Assembly: GCF_003970915.1 (NCBI RefSeq)
Contig: NZ_RXOF01000005.1
Coordinates: forward strand, 62,001-126,000
DNA length: 64,000 nucleotides
Source: Hymenobacter gummosus
GTDB lineage: Bacteria; Bacteroidota; Bacteroidia; Cytophagales; Hymenobacteraceae
Reading direction: 5' to 3'
Part shown: one piece after another, positions 35,362 through 43,400 of the stretch
Layout: each line of letters starts with the position of its first letter
How positions within the stretch are numbered: the stretch's first letter is position 1
The notes under the pieces: model-generated
Told to the model about the DNA's origin: nothing
What the model saw: only the letters and a program-made list of their open reading frames with translations
The model's database searches: none
Made by a program: the position numbers and the translations under genes

Positions 35362-36771
35362 TCACTCCGCCTTCGCGCCCTGCTCGATCCAGCAGCGAAT
35401 CAGCTCCCGCTCCTCCTCCGTCATGTCGGTTTTATTGTTCTGGGGCATGGTTTTGGTCAGCACCACGCGCTGCATGATCTTGTCCTTGAGGCGGATGATA
35501 TCCTGGGGCCGGTCGTAGACCACGCCGTTAGGAGCGGTTTTGAACACGTCGTCGGTGGGGGCGGCGGAGTGGCACTGCACGCAGCGCTGCTGCACGACGG
35601 CCTGCACCTGGGCCATGCTTACATTCGGCGTACAGTTCGCGCCCGAGCTGTCGGCGCCGGTTTTGGGGGCCGTCACGAAGGCCACGGCCAGCAGCAGCCC
35701 CGCGGCCAGCGGGAACACCACGCCGGTGGCCTGGTGCTTTTCGCGCAGGTTCAGCCAGTGCTTGATGCCGGCCGTGCCCAGGGCAATGGCGGCCAGCACC
35801 AGCCAGGGCTGGCTGTGGCCGAAGGTGCTCGGGAAGTGGTTGCTGACCATCACGAAGAGCACCGGCAGGGTGAAGTAGTTGTTGTGCAAGGAGCGCAGCC
35901 CGGCGTGCTTGCCCAGCTCGGGGTTGAGCGGCAGGCCTTCGGTGGCGGCCCGCACCATGGCCTTCTGCGAGGGAATGATGATGAAGAAGACGTTGCCCAC
36001 CATCAGCGTGCCCAGCATGGCCCCGAAGTGCAAATAGGCCGCCCGGGCGCTGAATACCTGGCAGTAAAACCAGGCAAACCCGGTGCAGATCAGCAAACCC
36101 AGCACGGCCATCAGCGGACCGTTTTTGACCAGCGGCGTGCGGCAGAGCAGGTGGTACAGCCCCCAGGCCACCGCGAAGGAGCCCAGCCCAATGCCCACCG
36201 CGGCCAGCGGGCTGATATCGAGCACCTGCGGGTCGATGAGCATGGCCGTGGGGTTGAAGTAGTACACCACGAACAGCAAACTCAGGCCGGTAAGCCAGGT
36301 GAAGTAGGCCTCGTACTTAAACCAGTGCAGGGCTTTGGGTATCTGCCTGGGTGCCAGCTTGTACTTCTCCAGGTAGTAGAAGCCCCCGCCGTGCACGGCC
36401 CAGAGGTTGCCGGCCAGTTCCTCGCGCACGTTGTCGGTGCGGTTCAGGGCGTTTTCCAGGAACACGAAGTAGAACGAGGCCCCGATCCAGGCAATGCCGA
36501 AGGTGACGTGCATGAGCCGCACCACGATGTTGAGCCACTCCATCAGGTGCCCCTCCCAGGCCGAGCCGGCGGCGAAGTTGTAGCCCACGGCCAGCGCAAA
36601 CACCACCGCCAGCACCGTGAGCGTGTAGCCGAAGCCCTGCAGCGTGAGGCCCCCGTTGCCCAGTTCCCCGCCGCGGCTGTGGGCGCGGGCCAGGCGGTGC
36701 AGAAAGGCGCTCAAGCCCAGGATGATCAGGAACACCGCCAGCACCACCACCCAAAAAAGTAAATCGACCAT
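35362..36771 (-). CDS. puuD: urate hydroxylase PuuD with C-terminal cytochrome c domain
   Basis: PuuD is a membrane enzyme that oxidises urate to 5-hydroxyisourate, an alternative to soluble uricase. The 469-residue protein has about nine transmembrane helices, the DUF989-type motifs EWLNIVVRLMHVTFGIAWIG and NLWAVHGGGFYYLEKYKL, and a C-terminal periplasmic cytochrome c domain. That domain has the heme motif CVQCH (397-401) and a likely Met ligand in TKTMPQNN (about 442). Electrons would pass to the respiratory chain, not to O2 directly. It is divergent from allB and the rest of the ureide genes, which process its product. Confidence 0.93.
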   Translation of the reverse strand: MVDLLFWVVVLAVFLIILGLSAFLHRLARAHSRGGELGNGGLTLQGFGYTLTVLAVVFALAVGYNFAAGSAWEGHLMEWLNIVVRLMHVTFGIAWIGASFYFVFLENALNRTDNVREELAGNLWAVHGGGFYYLEKYKLAPRQIPKALHWFKYEAYFTWLTGLSLLFVVYYFNPTAMLIDPQVLDISPLAAVGIGLGSFAVAWGLYHLLCRTPLVKNGPLMAVLGLLICTGFAWFYCQVFSARAAYLHFGAMLGTLMVGNVFFIIIPSQKAMVRAATEGLPLNPELGKHAGLRSLHNNYFTLPVLFVMVSNHFPSTFGHSQPWLVLAAIALGTAGIKHWLNLREKHQATGVVFPLAAGLLLAVAFVTAPKTGADSSGANCTPNVSMAQVQAVVQQRCVQCHSAAPTDDVFKTAPNGVVYDRPQDIIRLKDKIMQRVVLTKTMPQNNKTDMTEEERELIRCWIEQGAKAE

Positions 36772-37035
36772 GAACGCGTAAGCTTGGCCCGGCGTAGCGC
36801 GGGGCCTGGTACTGAAAGGAATATCGGGCAGCAGGTCCTCGCGCAGCCCCTGCCGACGAAAGGCCGGGCTGAACGGGGCCGGGCACGGCCAGGGCGAAAA
36901 ACAGGTGAACAGCTAACAATCAGCCGGTTTGGTGGCCGTGCCGCTCAATTTCATCTTTTCCGCGTGAAGAACTGGGGTAAAGCAGCACTTCGTGTTTGAA
37001 ATATTCTCATTTTGTAGCACAGTACACCTGCCTTC
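36772..37035. promoter_or_regulatory. divergent control region of the urate/ureide genes
   Basis: This 264-base gap must carry promoters for puuD and for allB-allC. The half next to allB is AT-rich (GTGTTTGAAATATTCTCATTTTG, about 36983-37014, written here only as a landmark of alternating words GTGTTTG and CATTTTG). CATTTTG resembles a -7 box with one mismatch. No strong dyad operator and no regulator gene are evident. Confidence 0.35.
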
Positions 37036-38367
37036 ATGCCAGATTTCGCAATAAAAAGTAAAAATATCGTCACTCCGACGGGCATCCGGCCCGGCGTGGT
37101 GCGCATCGAAGGCGGGCGCATTGCTGCCGTATTGCCCGAAAACGAGCCCCTCGACGTTCCCGTGACGGATGTAGGCACGCGGGCCCTGCTGCCCGGCCTC
37201 ATCGACCCGCACGTGCACCTGAACGAGCCCGGCCGCGACTGGGAAGGTTTCGACACGGGCACCCGCGCCGCCCTGGCCGGCGGGCTGACCACGCTGGTGG
37301 ACATGCCCCTGAACTCCTCGCCCGTCACGACGTCGGTGGCGGCCTTCGAGCAGAAGCTGGCCGCCACCGCGGGGCAGCTGCACGTCAACTGCGGCTTCTG
37401 GGGCGGCATCGTGCCCGGCAACGCGGCCGAGGTGGAGCCGCTCATGGCCCGCGGGGTGCTCGGCTTCAAGGCCTTTCTCACCCACTCCGGCATCGATGAG
37501 TTTCCGAACGCCTCCGAAGCGGATTTGCGCGCCGTCATGCCCATCCTCGCCCGCCACGGCCGGCCCCTGCTGGTGCACTGCGAGTTGAGCCAGGACGACG
37601 ACAGCTGGAAGCAGGGCAACAAACAATCCTACCCCAACTACCTCGCCTCGCGCCCCAAACGCTGGGAAGACGAGGCCGTAGCCCTGATGATCCGGCTGTG
37701 CCGCGAAACCGGCTGCCCCGTGCACATCGTGCACCTGTCGTCGGCCGACTCGCTGGCTCAGATTGCCGCCGCCAAGGCCGAAGGGCTGCCGCTGACGGTG
37801 GAAACCGGGCAGCACTACCTCTATTTCTGCGCCGAGGATTTGCCCGACGCGCGGACCAGCTACAAGTGCGCCCCGCCCATCCGGGAGCGGGCCAACAACG
37901 AGCTGCTCTGGCAGGCCCTGCAGGCGGGCCTTATCGACTTCGTGGCCACCGACCACTCCCCCGCCCCGCCCGCGCTCAAGCAGCTGGACTCCGGCGACTT
38001 CACCACGGCCTGGGGCGGCATTGCCTCGCTGCAGCTGGCCCTGCCCGCCCTCTGGACGCCCGCCCGACAGCGCGGCGCTACCCTGCCCGACCTGGCCCGC
38101 TGGCTGAGCGAAAATCCGGCCCGGCTCATTGGGCAGGCTGGGCGCAAGGGTCGCATCCAGGCCGGCTACGACGCCGATTTGCTAGTGCTCGATGCCAACG
38201 CCGCTTTCACCGTGCGCGAAGACCAGCTGCAGCACCGCCACAAAGTGTCGCCCTACGTGGGCGAGACGCTGCACGGCGTGGTGGAGCAGACTTACCTGGC
38301 CGGCCGCCTGGCCTGGCAGCGCCCGGAGTTCGTGCAGCTGAATCAGGGCCGCCTTATCACCCGCTGA
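37036..38367 (+). CDS. allB: allantoinase AllB
   Basis: This zinc amidohydrolase opens the allantoin ring to allantoate. At 443 residues it shows metal ligands in LIDPHVHLNEPGR (His59, His61), the carboxylated lysine in GVLGFKAFLTHSG (Lys145), His181 in LLVHCE, His233 in HIVHLSS and the late Asp in VATDHSPAP. These agree with cyclic amidohydrolases of the dihydroorotase/hydantoinase group; the neighbours decide for allantoinase. It is the first gene of the ureide run and only 3 bases separate it from allC. Confidence 0.95.
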   Translation: MPDFAIKSKNIVTPTGIRPGVVRIEGGRIAAVLPENEPLDVPVTDVGTRALLPGLIDPHVHLNEPGRDWEGFDTGTRAALAGGLTTLVDMPLNSSPVTTSVAAFEQKLAATAGQLHVNCGFWGGIVPGNAAEVEPLMARGVLGFKAFLTHSGIDEFPNASEADLRAVMPILARHGRPLLVHCELSQDDDSWKQGNKQSYPNYLASRPKRWEDEAVALMIRLCRETGCPVHIVHLSSADSLAQIAAAKAEGLPLTVETGQHYLYFCAEDLPDARTSYKCAPPIRERANNELLWQALQAGLIDFVATDHSPAPPALKQLDSGDFTTAWGGIASLQLALPALWTPARQRGATLPDLARWLSENPARLIGQAGRKGRIQAGYDADLLVLDANAAFTVREDQLQHRHKVSPYVGETLHGVVEQTYLAGRLAWQRPEFVQLNQGRLITR

Positions 38368-38370
38368 CTT

Positions 38371-39615
38371 ATGCCGACCACTTACGCGCAGCGCGCCGCC
38401 GACATCATGCAGCGCATCCATGAGTTGGCCGCCATCAGCGAAACGCCCGGTGTGGTGACGCGCACCTTCGGCACGCCGGCCTTTGTACGGGGCCGGGCGC
38501 TGGTGCAGCAGTGGATGCAGCAGGCCGGCCTGGAAACCCGCATCGACAACATCGGCAACCTGCGCGGCCGGTTGCGCAGCCCCCGCCCCGGGGCGCAGAC
38601 CTTCGTCATCGGCTCCCACATCGATACCGTGGTCAACGCCGGGCGCTTCGACGGGCCGCTGGGCGTGCTGCTGGGGCTGGATTTGCTGGCGCAGCTGCAA
38701 GCCCGGCAAACGGAGCTGCCGTTTCACCTGGAGCTGCTGGCCTTCAGCGACGAGGAGGGCGTGCGGTTTCATACCACCTACCTGGGCAGCAAGGTGCTGA
38801 CCGGGGCCTTCGAGCCGGCGCTGCTGCTGCGCCCCGATGCCACCGGCGTGCCGCTGGCCGAGGCCATCCGGCAGCAGGGCGGCGACCCGGCCGGGCTGCC
38901 CGCCGACGCGCTGCCCGCCGCGGCGTGGCGGGGCTACTTCGAGGTGCACATCGAGCAGGGGCCGGTGCTGTGGGAGCGGCAGGTGCCGGTGGCGCTGGTG
39001 ACGGCCATTGCCGGGCAGCGCCGGGTAGAGCTGACCTTCCGCGGCATGGCCGGCCACGCGGGCACCGTGCCCATGCCCATGCGCCAGGACGCCCTGGCCG
39101 GGGCCGCCGAGTTTGTGCTGGCGGCCGAGCAGCTGGCTACCAAGCACGGCCGCGGCCTGGTGGCTACCGTGGGCAAGCTGCAGCTGCCGCACGCGGCCAG
39201 CAACGTGATTCCCGGCGAAGTCAGCTGCAGCCTGGATTTGCGCAGCCCCGACGAAACGGAGCTGGCCGCCGCCTACGCCGCGCTGCAGCAGCAAGCCGAA
39301 GCTCTGGCGGCCCGCCGCGGCCTCACGCTCGATTGGCAGCTCATCCAGCAAACCGCGCCCGTCGCCTGCGACGCGGCCCTGAACCAGCCGCTCAGCCAGG
39401 CCATTGCCGCGGCGGGCCACGAGGTCATTGCCCTGGTCAGCGGGGCCGGCCACGACGCGGTGCCCGTTGCGCAGGTAGCCCCGGCTACCATGCTGTTTGT
39501 GCGCTGCTACCGCGGCATCAGTCACAACCCGCTGGAAAACGTGGAGCCCGAGGACCTGGCCGCCGCCCTACAGGTGGCCGAGGAGTTTCTGACCCTGCTG
39601 GTTTCTGCCGGCTAA
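38371..39615 (+). CDS. allC: allantoate amidohydrolase AllC (M20 family)
   Basis: It hydrolyses allantoate to ureidoglycine, CO2 and ammonia. The M20/M28-type di-metal ligands are visible: SHIDTV (His83), GRFDGPLGVL (Asp94), FSDEEGVRF (Glu128/Glu129) and EVHIEQGPVL. The 414-residue length and the dimerisation lid (FRGMAGHAGTVPMPMRQDA) fit the carbamoyl-amino-acid/allantoate hydrolase group. Context (allB immediately upstream, allE downstream) supports allantoate over N-carbamoyl-amino acids. Confidence 0.93.
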   Translation: MPTTYAQRAADIMQRIHELAAISETPGVVTRTFGTPAFVRGRALVQQWMQQAGLETRIDNIGNLRGRLRSPRPGAQTFVIGSHIDTVVNAGRFDGPLGVLLGLDLLAQLQARQTELPFHLELLAFSDEEGVRFHTTYLGSKVLTGAFEPALLLRPDATGVPLAEAIRQQGGDPAGLPADALPAAAWRGYFEVHIEQGPVLWERQVPVALVTAIAGQRRVELTFRGMAGHAGTVPMPMRQDALAGAAEFVLAAEQLATKHGRGLVATVGKLQLPHAASNVIPGEVSCSLDLRSPDETELAAAYAALQQQAEALAARRGLTLDWQLIQQTAPVACDAALNQPLSQAIAAAGHEVIALVSGAGHDAVPVAQVAPATMLFVRCYRGISHNPLENVEPEDLAAALQVAEEFLTLLVSAG

Positions 39616-39636
39616 ACCGCTTACTTGTTACGATTC

Positions 39637-39739
39637 CCTTGTCATGCCGCGCCACGCGAGACACCCGGGTTGATTTCGTTGGACGTCTTCACCCAGCTGC
39701 TTCGTCTCTGCTTGATGCGCAGAATGCTCGACAGGACAG
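39637..39739. repeat. repeat element, family C copy 1 (allC-allE gap)
   Basis: The right end CTTGATGCGCAGAATGCTCG followed by ACAGGACAG (to 39739) is shared with 41684-41718; 35 bases match in all. The left part (GTCATGCCGCGCCACGCGAG) resembles the GTCATG-type ends of families D and E but does not pair well with the right end, so this copy looks decayed. The open frame running through it into allE was rejected as coding. Confidence 0.7.
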
Positions 39740-39765
39740 TTCTTCTTTCCCACCTTCCGCCTCTC

Positions 39766-40512
39766 ATGGAAATTTCCGCTCTTACCCGCTCCGTCGTCAA
39801 GCGCAACCACGCCGTCATTGCCCCCGATGGCTACGTGAACAGCAACGTACCGGGCTGGACCGACTGCACCGTCAACGTCCTCATCAACGAGCAGATGGGC
39901 GCCCGCCTGTGCCAAACGCTCGTCACTCTGCGCGCGGGTGGGCAGCTGCGGGGCCGCACCGAGGCCGCGCAGATTTTCTTCTACGTGGTGAGCGGGCAGC
40001 TGCAGGCCGAGGTCGGCGGCGAGGCCCGTACGCTCCGGGCGGATCAGTACGTGTACGCCCCCATCGGCACGGATTACCTGTTCACCGAGCCCACGGAGGG
40101 CACCCAGGTGCTGACGTTTCACAAGGTGTACGAGCCGCTGCCGGGCCACGCCACGCCGGGCGTCTACTTCGGGGAGCGGGATTTGAGCAAGGCACCCATA
40201 TTTATGAACGACGAGGCCCTGCGCATTCAGGAGCTGCTGCCCAACGAGCCGGGCTTCGATATGGCCGTCAACATCTTCACCTACGACATCGGCGGGCACC
40301 TGCCCATGGTGGAAACGCACATCATGGAACACGGCCTGCTGTATCTGCAGGGCCAGGCCATTTACATGCTCGACCACGAATGGTACCCGGTGAAGAAGGG
40401 CGACGCCATCTGGATGGGGCCCTACTGCCAGCAGTGGGCCACGGCCATGGGCAAAGAGCCCTCGGTGTACATATATTACAAGAACGTGAACCGCTTCCCG
40501 ACGGTAATCTGA
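39766..40512 (+). CDS. allE: (S)-ureidoglycine aminohydrolase AllE
   Basis: It converts (S)-ureidoglycine to (S)-ureidoglycolate and ammonia. The ATG at 39766 starts EISALTRSVVKRNHAVI, typical for the family; the upstream frame from 39625 is repeat DNA. The 248-residue bicupin shows the metal-site region in the second cupin (MVETHIMEHGLLYLQGQ) and KKGDAIWMGPYCQQW, the substrate-pocket stretch. Repeat elements lie on both sides of the gene. Confidence 0.93.
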   Translation: MEISALTRSVVKRNHAVIAPDGYVNSNVPGWTDCTVNVLINEQMGARLCQTLVTLRAGGQLRGRTEAAQIFFYVVSGQLQAEVGGEARTLRADQYVYAPIGTDYLFTEPTEGTQVLTFHKVYEPLPGHATPGVYFGERDLSKAPIFMNDEALRIQELLPNEPGFDMAVNIFTYDIGGHLPMVETHIMEHGLLYLQGQAIYMLDHEWYPVKKGDAIWMGPYCQQWATAMGKEPSVYIYYKNVNRFPTVI

Positions 40513-40523
40513 CGATTCCCGAA

Positions 40524-40634
40524 CGTCATGTCGAGCTTGTCGAGACATCTCGCTCGATAGTAATTCCCTCGTTGAACAACAAGCTTACTGCCAGGAGTCA
40601 GCACGCGAGATGTCTCGACAAGCTCGACATGACG
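40524..40634. repeat. inverted repeat element, family D copy 1 (allE-uraD gap)
   Basis: Bases 40524-40553 and 40605-40634 are perfect 30-base reverse complements, with ends CGTCATGTCGAGCTTGTCG and inner part ACATCTCGC. The 51-base centre is AT-richer. A second copy is at 45572-45692. Confidence 0.92.
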
Positions 40635-40660
40635 GCCTTTTGACACTCCTGCACTACGCC

Positions 40661-41164
40661 ATGACCCTCCACGAACTCAACCACCTCGACCGGCCGGCCC
40701 GGGCCGAGCAGCTGCGCAAGTGCTGCGGTGCCACGCGCTGGGTGGAGCAGATGCTCGACATCTTCCCCGTGGCCGACCGGGAAGCCCTGCTTGACCACGC
40801 CGACCGCATCTGGAACCACCTCGCGCCCGCCGACTACCGCGAAGCCTTCACCCACCACCCCAAAATCGGTGATTTGAATGCGCTACGGGTGAAATTCGCC
40901 AGCACCAGCGCCTGGGCCGCCGGCGAGCAAGGCAGCGTAGCTCAGGCCCCGGACGAAACCCTGCAAGCCCTGGCCCGGGGCAATACCGACTACGAGCAGA
41001 AGTTCGGCTACATCTTCATCGTCTGCGCCACCGGCAAATCGGCGGAGCAGATGCTGCACCTGCTGCAGGCCCGCCTGCTGAACGATGCCGACGAAGAAAT
41101 CCGCGTGGCCGCCGATGAGCAGCGCAAAATCACCCGGCTGCGGCTGGAAAAGCTATTGAGTTAG
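40661..41164 (+). CDS. uraD: OHCU decarboxylase UraD
   Basis: It decarboxylates 2-oxo-4-hydroxy-4-carboxy-5-ureidoimidazoline stereospecifically to (S)-allantoin. The ATG at 40661 gives 167 residues, the family length; the longer frame from 40610 begins inside a repeat. The catalytic signature HPKIGD is at 66-71, and the C-terminal EEIRVAADEQRKITRLRLEK is typical. Together with uraH it processes the product of PuuD. Confidence 0.95.
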   Translation: MTLHELNHLDRPARAEQLRKCCGATRWVEQMLDIFPVADREALLDHADRIWNHLAPADYREAFTHHPKIGDLNALRVKFASTSAWAAGEQGSVAQAPDETLQALARGNTDYEQKFGYIFIVCATGKSAEQMLHLLQARLLNDADEEIRVAADEQRKITRLRLEKLLS

Positions 41165-41171
41165 AATTCAG

Positions 41172-41273
41172 GAGCTTGGGGACTTAGGGTCTTGGGGGCG
41201 TTTGGACGAATTAAGCCTCAAAATCCACCATATCCCCCAAGCTCCCAAGACCCTAAGCCCCCAAGCCCCTAAC
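41172..41273. repeat. inverted repeat with arms built of 8-bp words (uraD-uraH gap)
   Basis: Left arm words: GAGCTTGG, GGACTTAG, GGTCTTGG (41172-41195). Right arm words: CCCCCAAG, CTCCCAAG, ACCCTAAG, CCCCCAAG, CCCCTAAC (41234-41273), ending one base before the uraH ATG. The arms pair over 25 bases with two mismatches. The words occupy the ribosome-binding region of uraH. Confidence 0.88.
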
Positions 41274-41274
41274 A

Positions 41275-41616
41275 ATGAGTCAGCTGACCACCCACATCCT
41301 CGATACCACCAAGGGCCGCCCCGCCGCCGACGTGACGGTGGTGCTCTACACCCCGCTGCCCGGCGACGGGTGGCTGGAAATGACCCGCGGCGTGACCAAC
41401 CACGACGGCCGCATTCCGGATTTGCTTTCCCCCGGCCTGCGCCTGCCCGTGGGCATGTACAAGCTGAAATTCTTCACCCAGGAGTATTTCGACCGCGCCG
41501 CCACCACCACGTTCTACCCCTTCGTGGAAATCACCTTTACCGTCACCGACGCCGCGCACTACCACGTGCCGCTGCTGCTCACGCCCTACGGCTACAGCAC
41601 CTACCGGGGCAGCTAG
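41275..41616 (+). CDS. uraH: 5-hydroxyisourate hydrolase UraH (transthyretin-like)
   Basis: It hydrolyses 5-hydroxyisourate to OHCU. The 113-residue protein shows the N-terminal signature THILDTTKGRPA, and the C-terminal tetrapeptide YRGS, which contributes to the active site, is intact. His residues in HYHVPLLLTPYGYSTYRGS complete the pattern. There is no signal peptide, so it acts in the cytoplasm. Repeat elements flank it on both sides. Confidence 0.96.
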   Translation: MSQLTTHILDTTKGRPAADVTVVLYTPLPGDGWLEMTRGVTNHDGRIPDLLSPGLRLPVGMYKLKFFTQEYFDRAATTTFYPFVEITFTVTDAAHYHVPLLLTPYGYSTYRGS

Positions 41617-41618
41617 CC

Positions 41619-41718
41619 CTGTCCTGTCGAGCCATGCGCGACATCTGAGGCAGGCCGCCTGACGTGTTCCCCCAGATGTCTCATCTCTGCTTGATGCGCA
41701 GAATGCTCGACAGGACAG
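41619..41718. repeat. inverted repeat element, family C copy 2 (uraH-lyase gap)
   Basis: CTGTCCTGTCGAGC (41619-41632) pairs perfectly with 41705-41718. An inner pair ACATCTG/CAGATGT lies at 41641-41647 and 41673-41679. The right 35 bases match the element at 39637-39739. Confidence 0.85.
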
Positions 41719-41757
41719 CCCTGCCAGCCCCTAACTTCCAGCTTTTCCTTCCCACAC

Positions 41758-43200
41758 ATGCACCTCAGCCTCCCCGAATCCGATAAAAACCAGCTGCTGG
41801 AGCAGCTCGGCGTAGCCAACCGCCGATTCCAGCAGACCTACCCCGGCGACCGGCCCGACCGGCAGCCCGTGCACACCGTCTACGGCGGGGCGAACCTGTT
41901 CAAGGCCGACACCTGCCAGCGCATGGGCGACATTGCCCTCAATAGCCTGCAGACCTACGCCCCCAACTTCGCCGAGCTGGCCCGGGTGCTGCGCCTGGAA
42001 GGCCACGAGCACCTGCCCGTGCTCAGCGCCGACATAGCCGACCTCACCGCCCGCCTCGACGCCATGAGCGAGGCGGAGCGCAAACGGGAGCCGGCCTGGC
42101 TGGCGTACTCGGTGTACAACAAAGTCATCCGCAAGCTGCGCACCGAGGCCGTGGAAGACTTCCGCATCGACTTCGAGGACGGGTTCGGCAACCGCCCCGA
42201 CGAGGAGGAGGACGCCACCGCCGTGCAGGCGGCCAAGGAGCTGGCCCGGGGCCTGCAGCAGGGCAGCGTGTCGCCGTTTATCGGCATCCGCATCAAGCCC
42301 TTCACCGAGGACCTGAAGCAGCGCGGCGTACGCACGCTCGACATCTTCCTGAGCACCCTGCTGCGCGAAACCGGCGGCCGCCTGCCCGACAACTTCGTGG
42401 TGATGCTGCCCAAGGTGACCATCCCCGAGCAGATGACCACAATGGTGCGGCTGTTTGAGCTGCTGGAAAAAGCCAACGACCTGGCTCCCGGCACCTTGCG
42501 CATGGAGACGATGGTGGAGGCCACCCAGATTATCATGGACGACGAGGGCCGCAACCCGCTCATGCGCATCATCCGCGCCAGTGAGGGGCGCTGCGTGGCC
42601 GCCCACTTCGGCACCTACGACTACACCGCCTCGGCCGGCATTACGGCCCGGTACCAGACCATGGCCCACCCCGTCTGCGACTTTGCCCACCACATGACCA
42701 AGGTGGCGCTGGGCGGCACCGGCATCTTCCTTTCCGACGGAGCCACCAACGTGATGCCCATCGGGCCGCACCGCGGCGAGGCCCTGACCTACGAGCAGCT
42801 GCGCGAAAACCGCGAATCGGTGCACAACGCCTGGCGGCAGGGCTTCGCGCACACCACCCATTCGCTCATCAACGGCCTCTACCAGGGCTGGGACCTGAAC
42901 CCGGCCCAGCTGCCCATGCGCTACGCAGCTACCTACACCTTCTTCCTCAGCTCTTACGCCGACGCCCTACACCGGCTGCGCACCTTCGTAGAGCGGGCCG
43001 CCATCAGCACCCTCACCGGCGACATTTTCGACGACGCGGCCACCGGCCAGGGCCTGCTCAACTTCTTCCTGCGGGCCCTGAACTGCGGGGCCATTACGGA
43101 GGAAGAAGTGCTGGCCACCGGCCTGACCACCGAGGAAATTCAGTCCCGCTCGTTCTACCGCATTCTGCAAGGCCGCCGGCAGCAACAGCAGCCGGCATAA
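41758..43200 (+). CDS. citrate-lyase/HpcH-like aldolase family protein (DUF6986-type) in the ureide cluster
   Basis: The 480-residue cytoplasmic protein resembles HpcH/HpaI aldolase and malate-synthase-type TIM barrels. It has an acidic metal-site strand (FRIDFEDGFGNR, about 135-146), FIGIRIKPF, a late METMVEATQII strand and AAHFGTYDYTA. Family members of this type are seen beside allantoin genes in other bacteria. The cluster lacks an obvious ureidoglycolate lyase or hydrolase, so this enzyme may act on ureidoglycolate or on the glyoxylate made from it; that is inference. The gene is last in the run. Confidence 0.85.
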   Translation: MHLSLPESDKNQLLEQLGVANRRFQQTYPGDRPDRQPVHTVYGGANLFKADTCQRMGDIALNSLQTYAPNFAELARVLRLEGHEHLPVLSADIADLTARLDAMSEAERKREPAWLAYSVYNKVIRKLRTEAVEDFRIDFEDGFGNRPDEEEDATAVQAAKELARGLQQGSVSPFIGIRIKPFTEDLKQRGVRTLDIFLSTLLRETGGRLPDNFVVMLPKVTIPEQMTTMVRLFELLEKANDLAPGTLRMETMVEATQIIMDDEGRNPLMRIIRASEGRCVAAHFGTYDYTASAGITARYQTMAHPVCDFAHHMTKVALGGTGIFLSDGATNVMPIGPHRGEALTYEQLRENRESVHNAWRQGFAHTTHSLINGLYQGWDLNPAQLPMRYAATYTFFLSSYADALHRLRTFVERAAISTLTGDIFDDAATGQGLLNFFLRALNCGAITEEEVLATGLTTEEIQSRSFYRILQGRRQQQQPA

Positions 43201-43213
43201 CCGCCGCGGCCGT

Positions 43214-43378
43214 GGAAGTAGCATAAGCTTGACTGCGTCGACCTTCGGTTTAGCTTGTGCTGGCGCGGCACGCGCCAATGCGGGACCGGGCCGTTTGGTT
43301 GATGGCTGGTTTCTAAAACGACGCGGCTCCGCCTTGCGGCCGATGGCCGCAGCACCAGCTAAACCTGATGCTACTTCC
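43214..43378. repeat. nested inverted repeat, family F
   Basis: GGAAGTAGCAT (43214-43224) pairs with 43368-43378, and GGTTTAGCTTGTGCTG (43247-43262) pairs with 43350-43365 with one mismatch. The centre contains further GC-rich partial palindromes (GGCGCGGCACGCGCC, near 43262). No second copy is visible in the window. It ends just before the next gene. Confidence 0.75.
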
Positions 43379-43400
43379 TTACTTCCAGCTCTTCTCCCCC

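Noticed and set aside
39625-39765. N-terminal extension of AllE
   Set aside because: These 47 codons are family C repeat sequence; family AllE proteins start at the ATG at 39766.
40610-40660. N-terminal extension of UraD
   Set aside because: It lies in the right arm of the family D repeat; the ATG at 40661 gives normal length.
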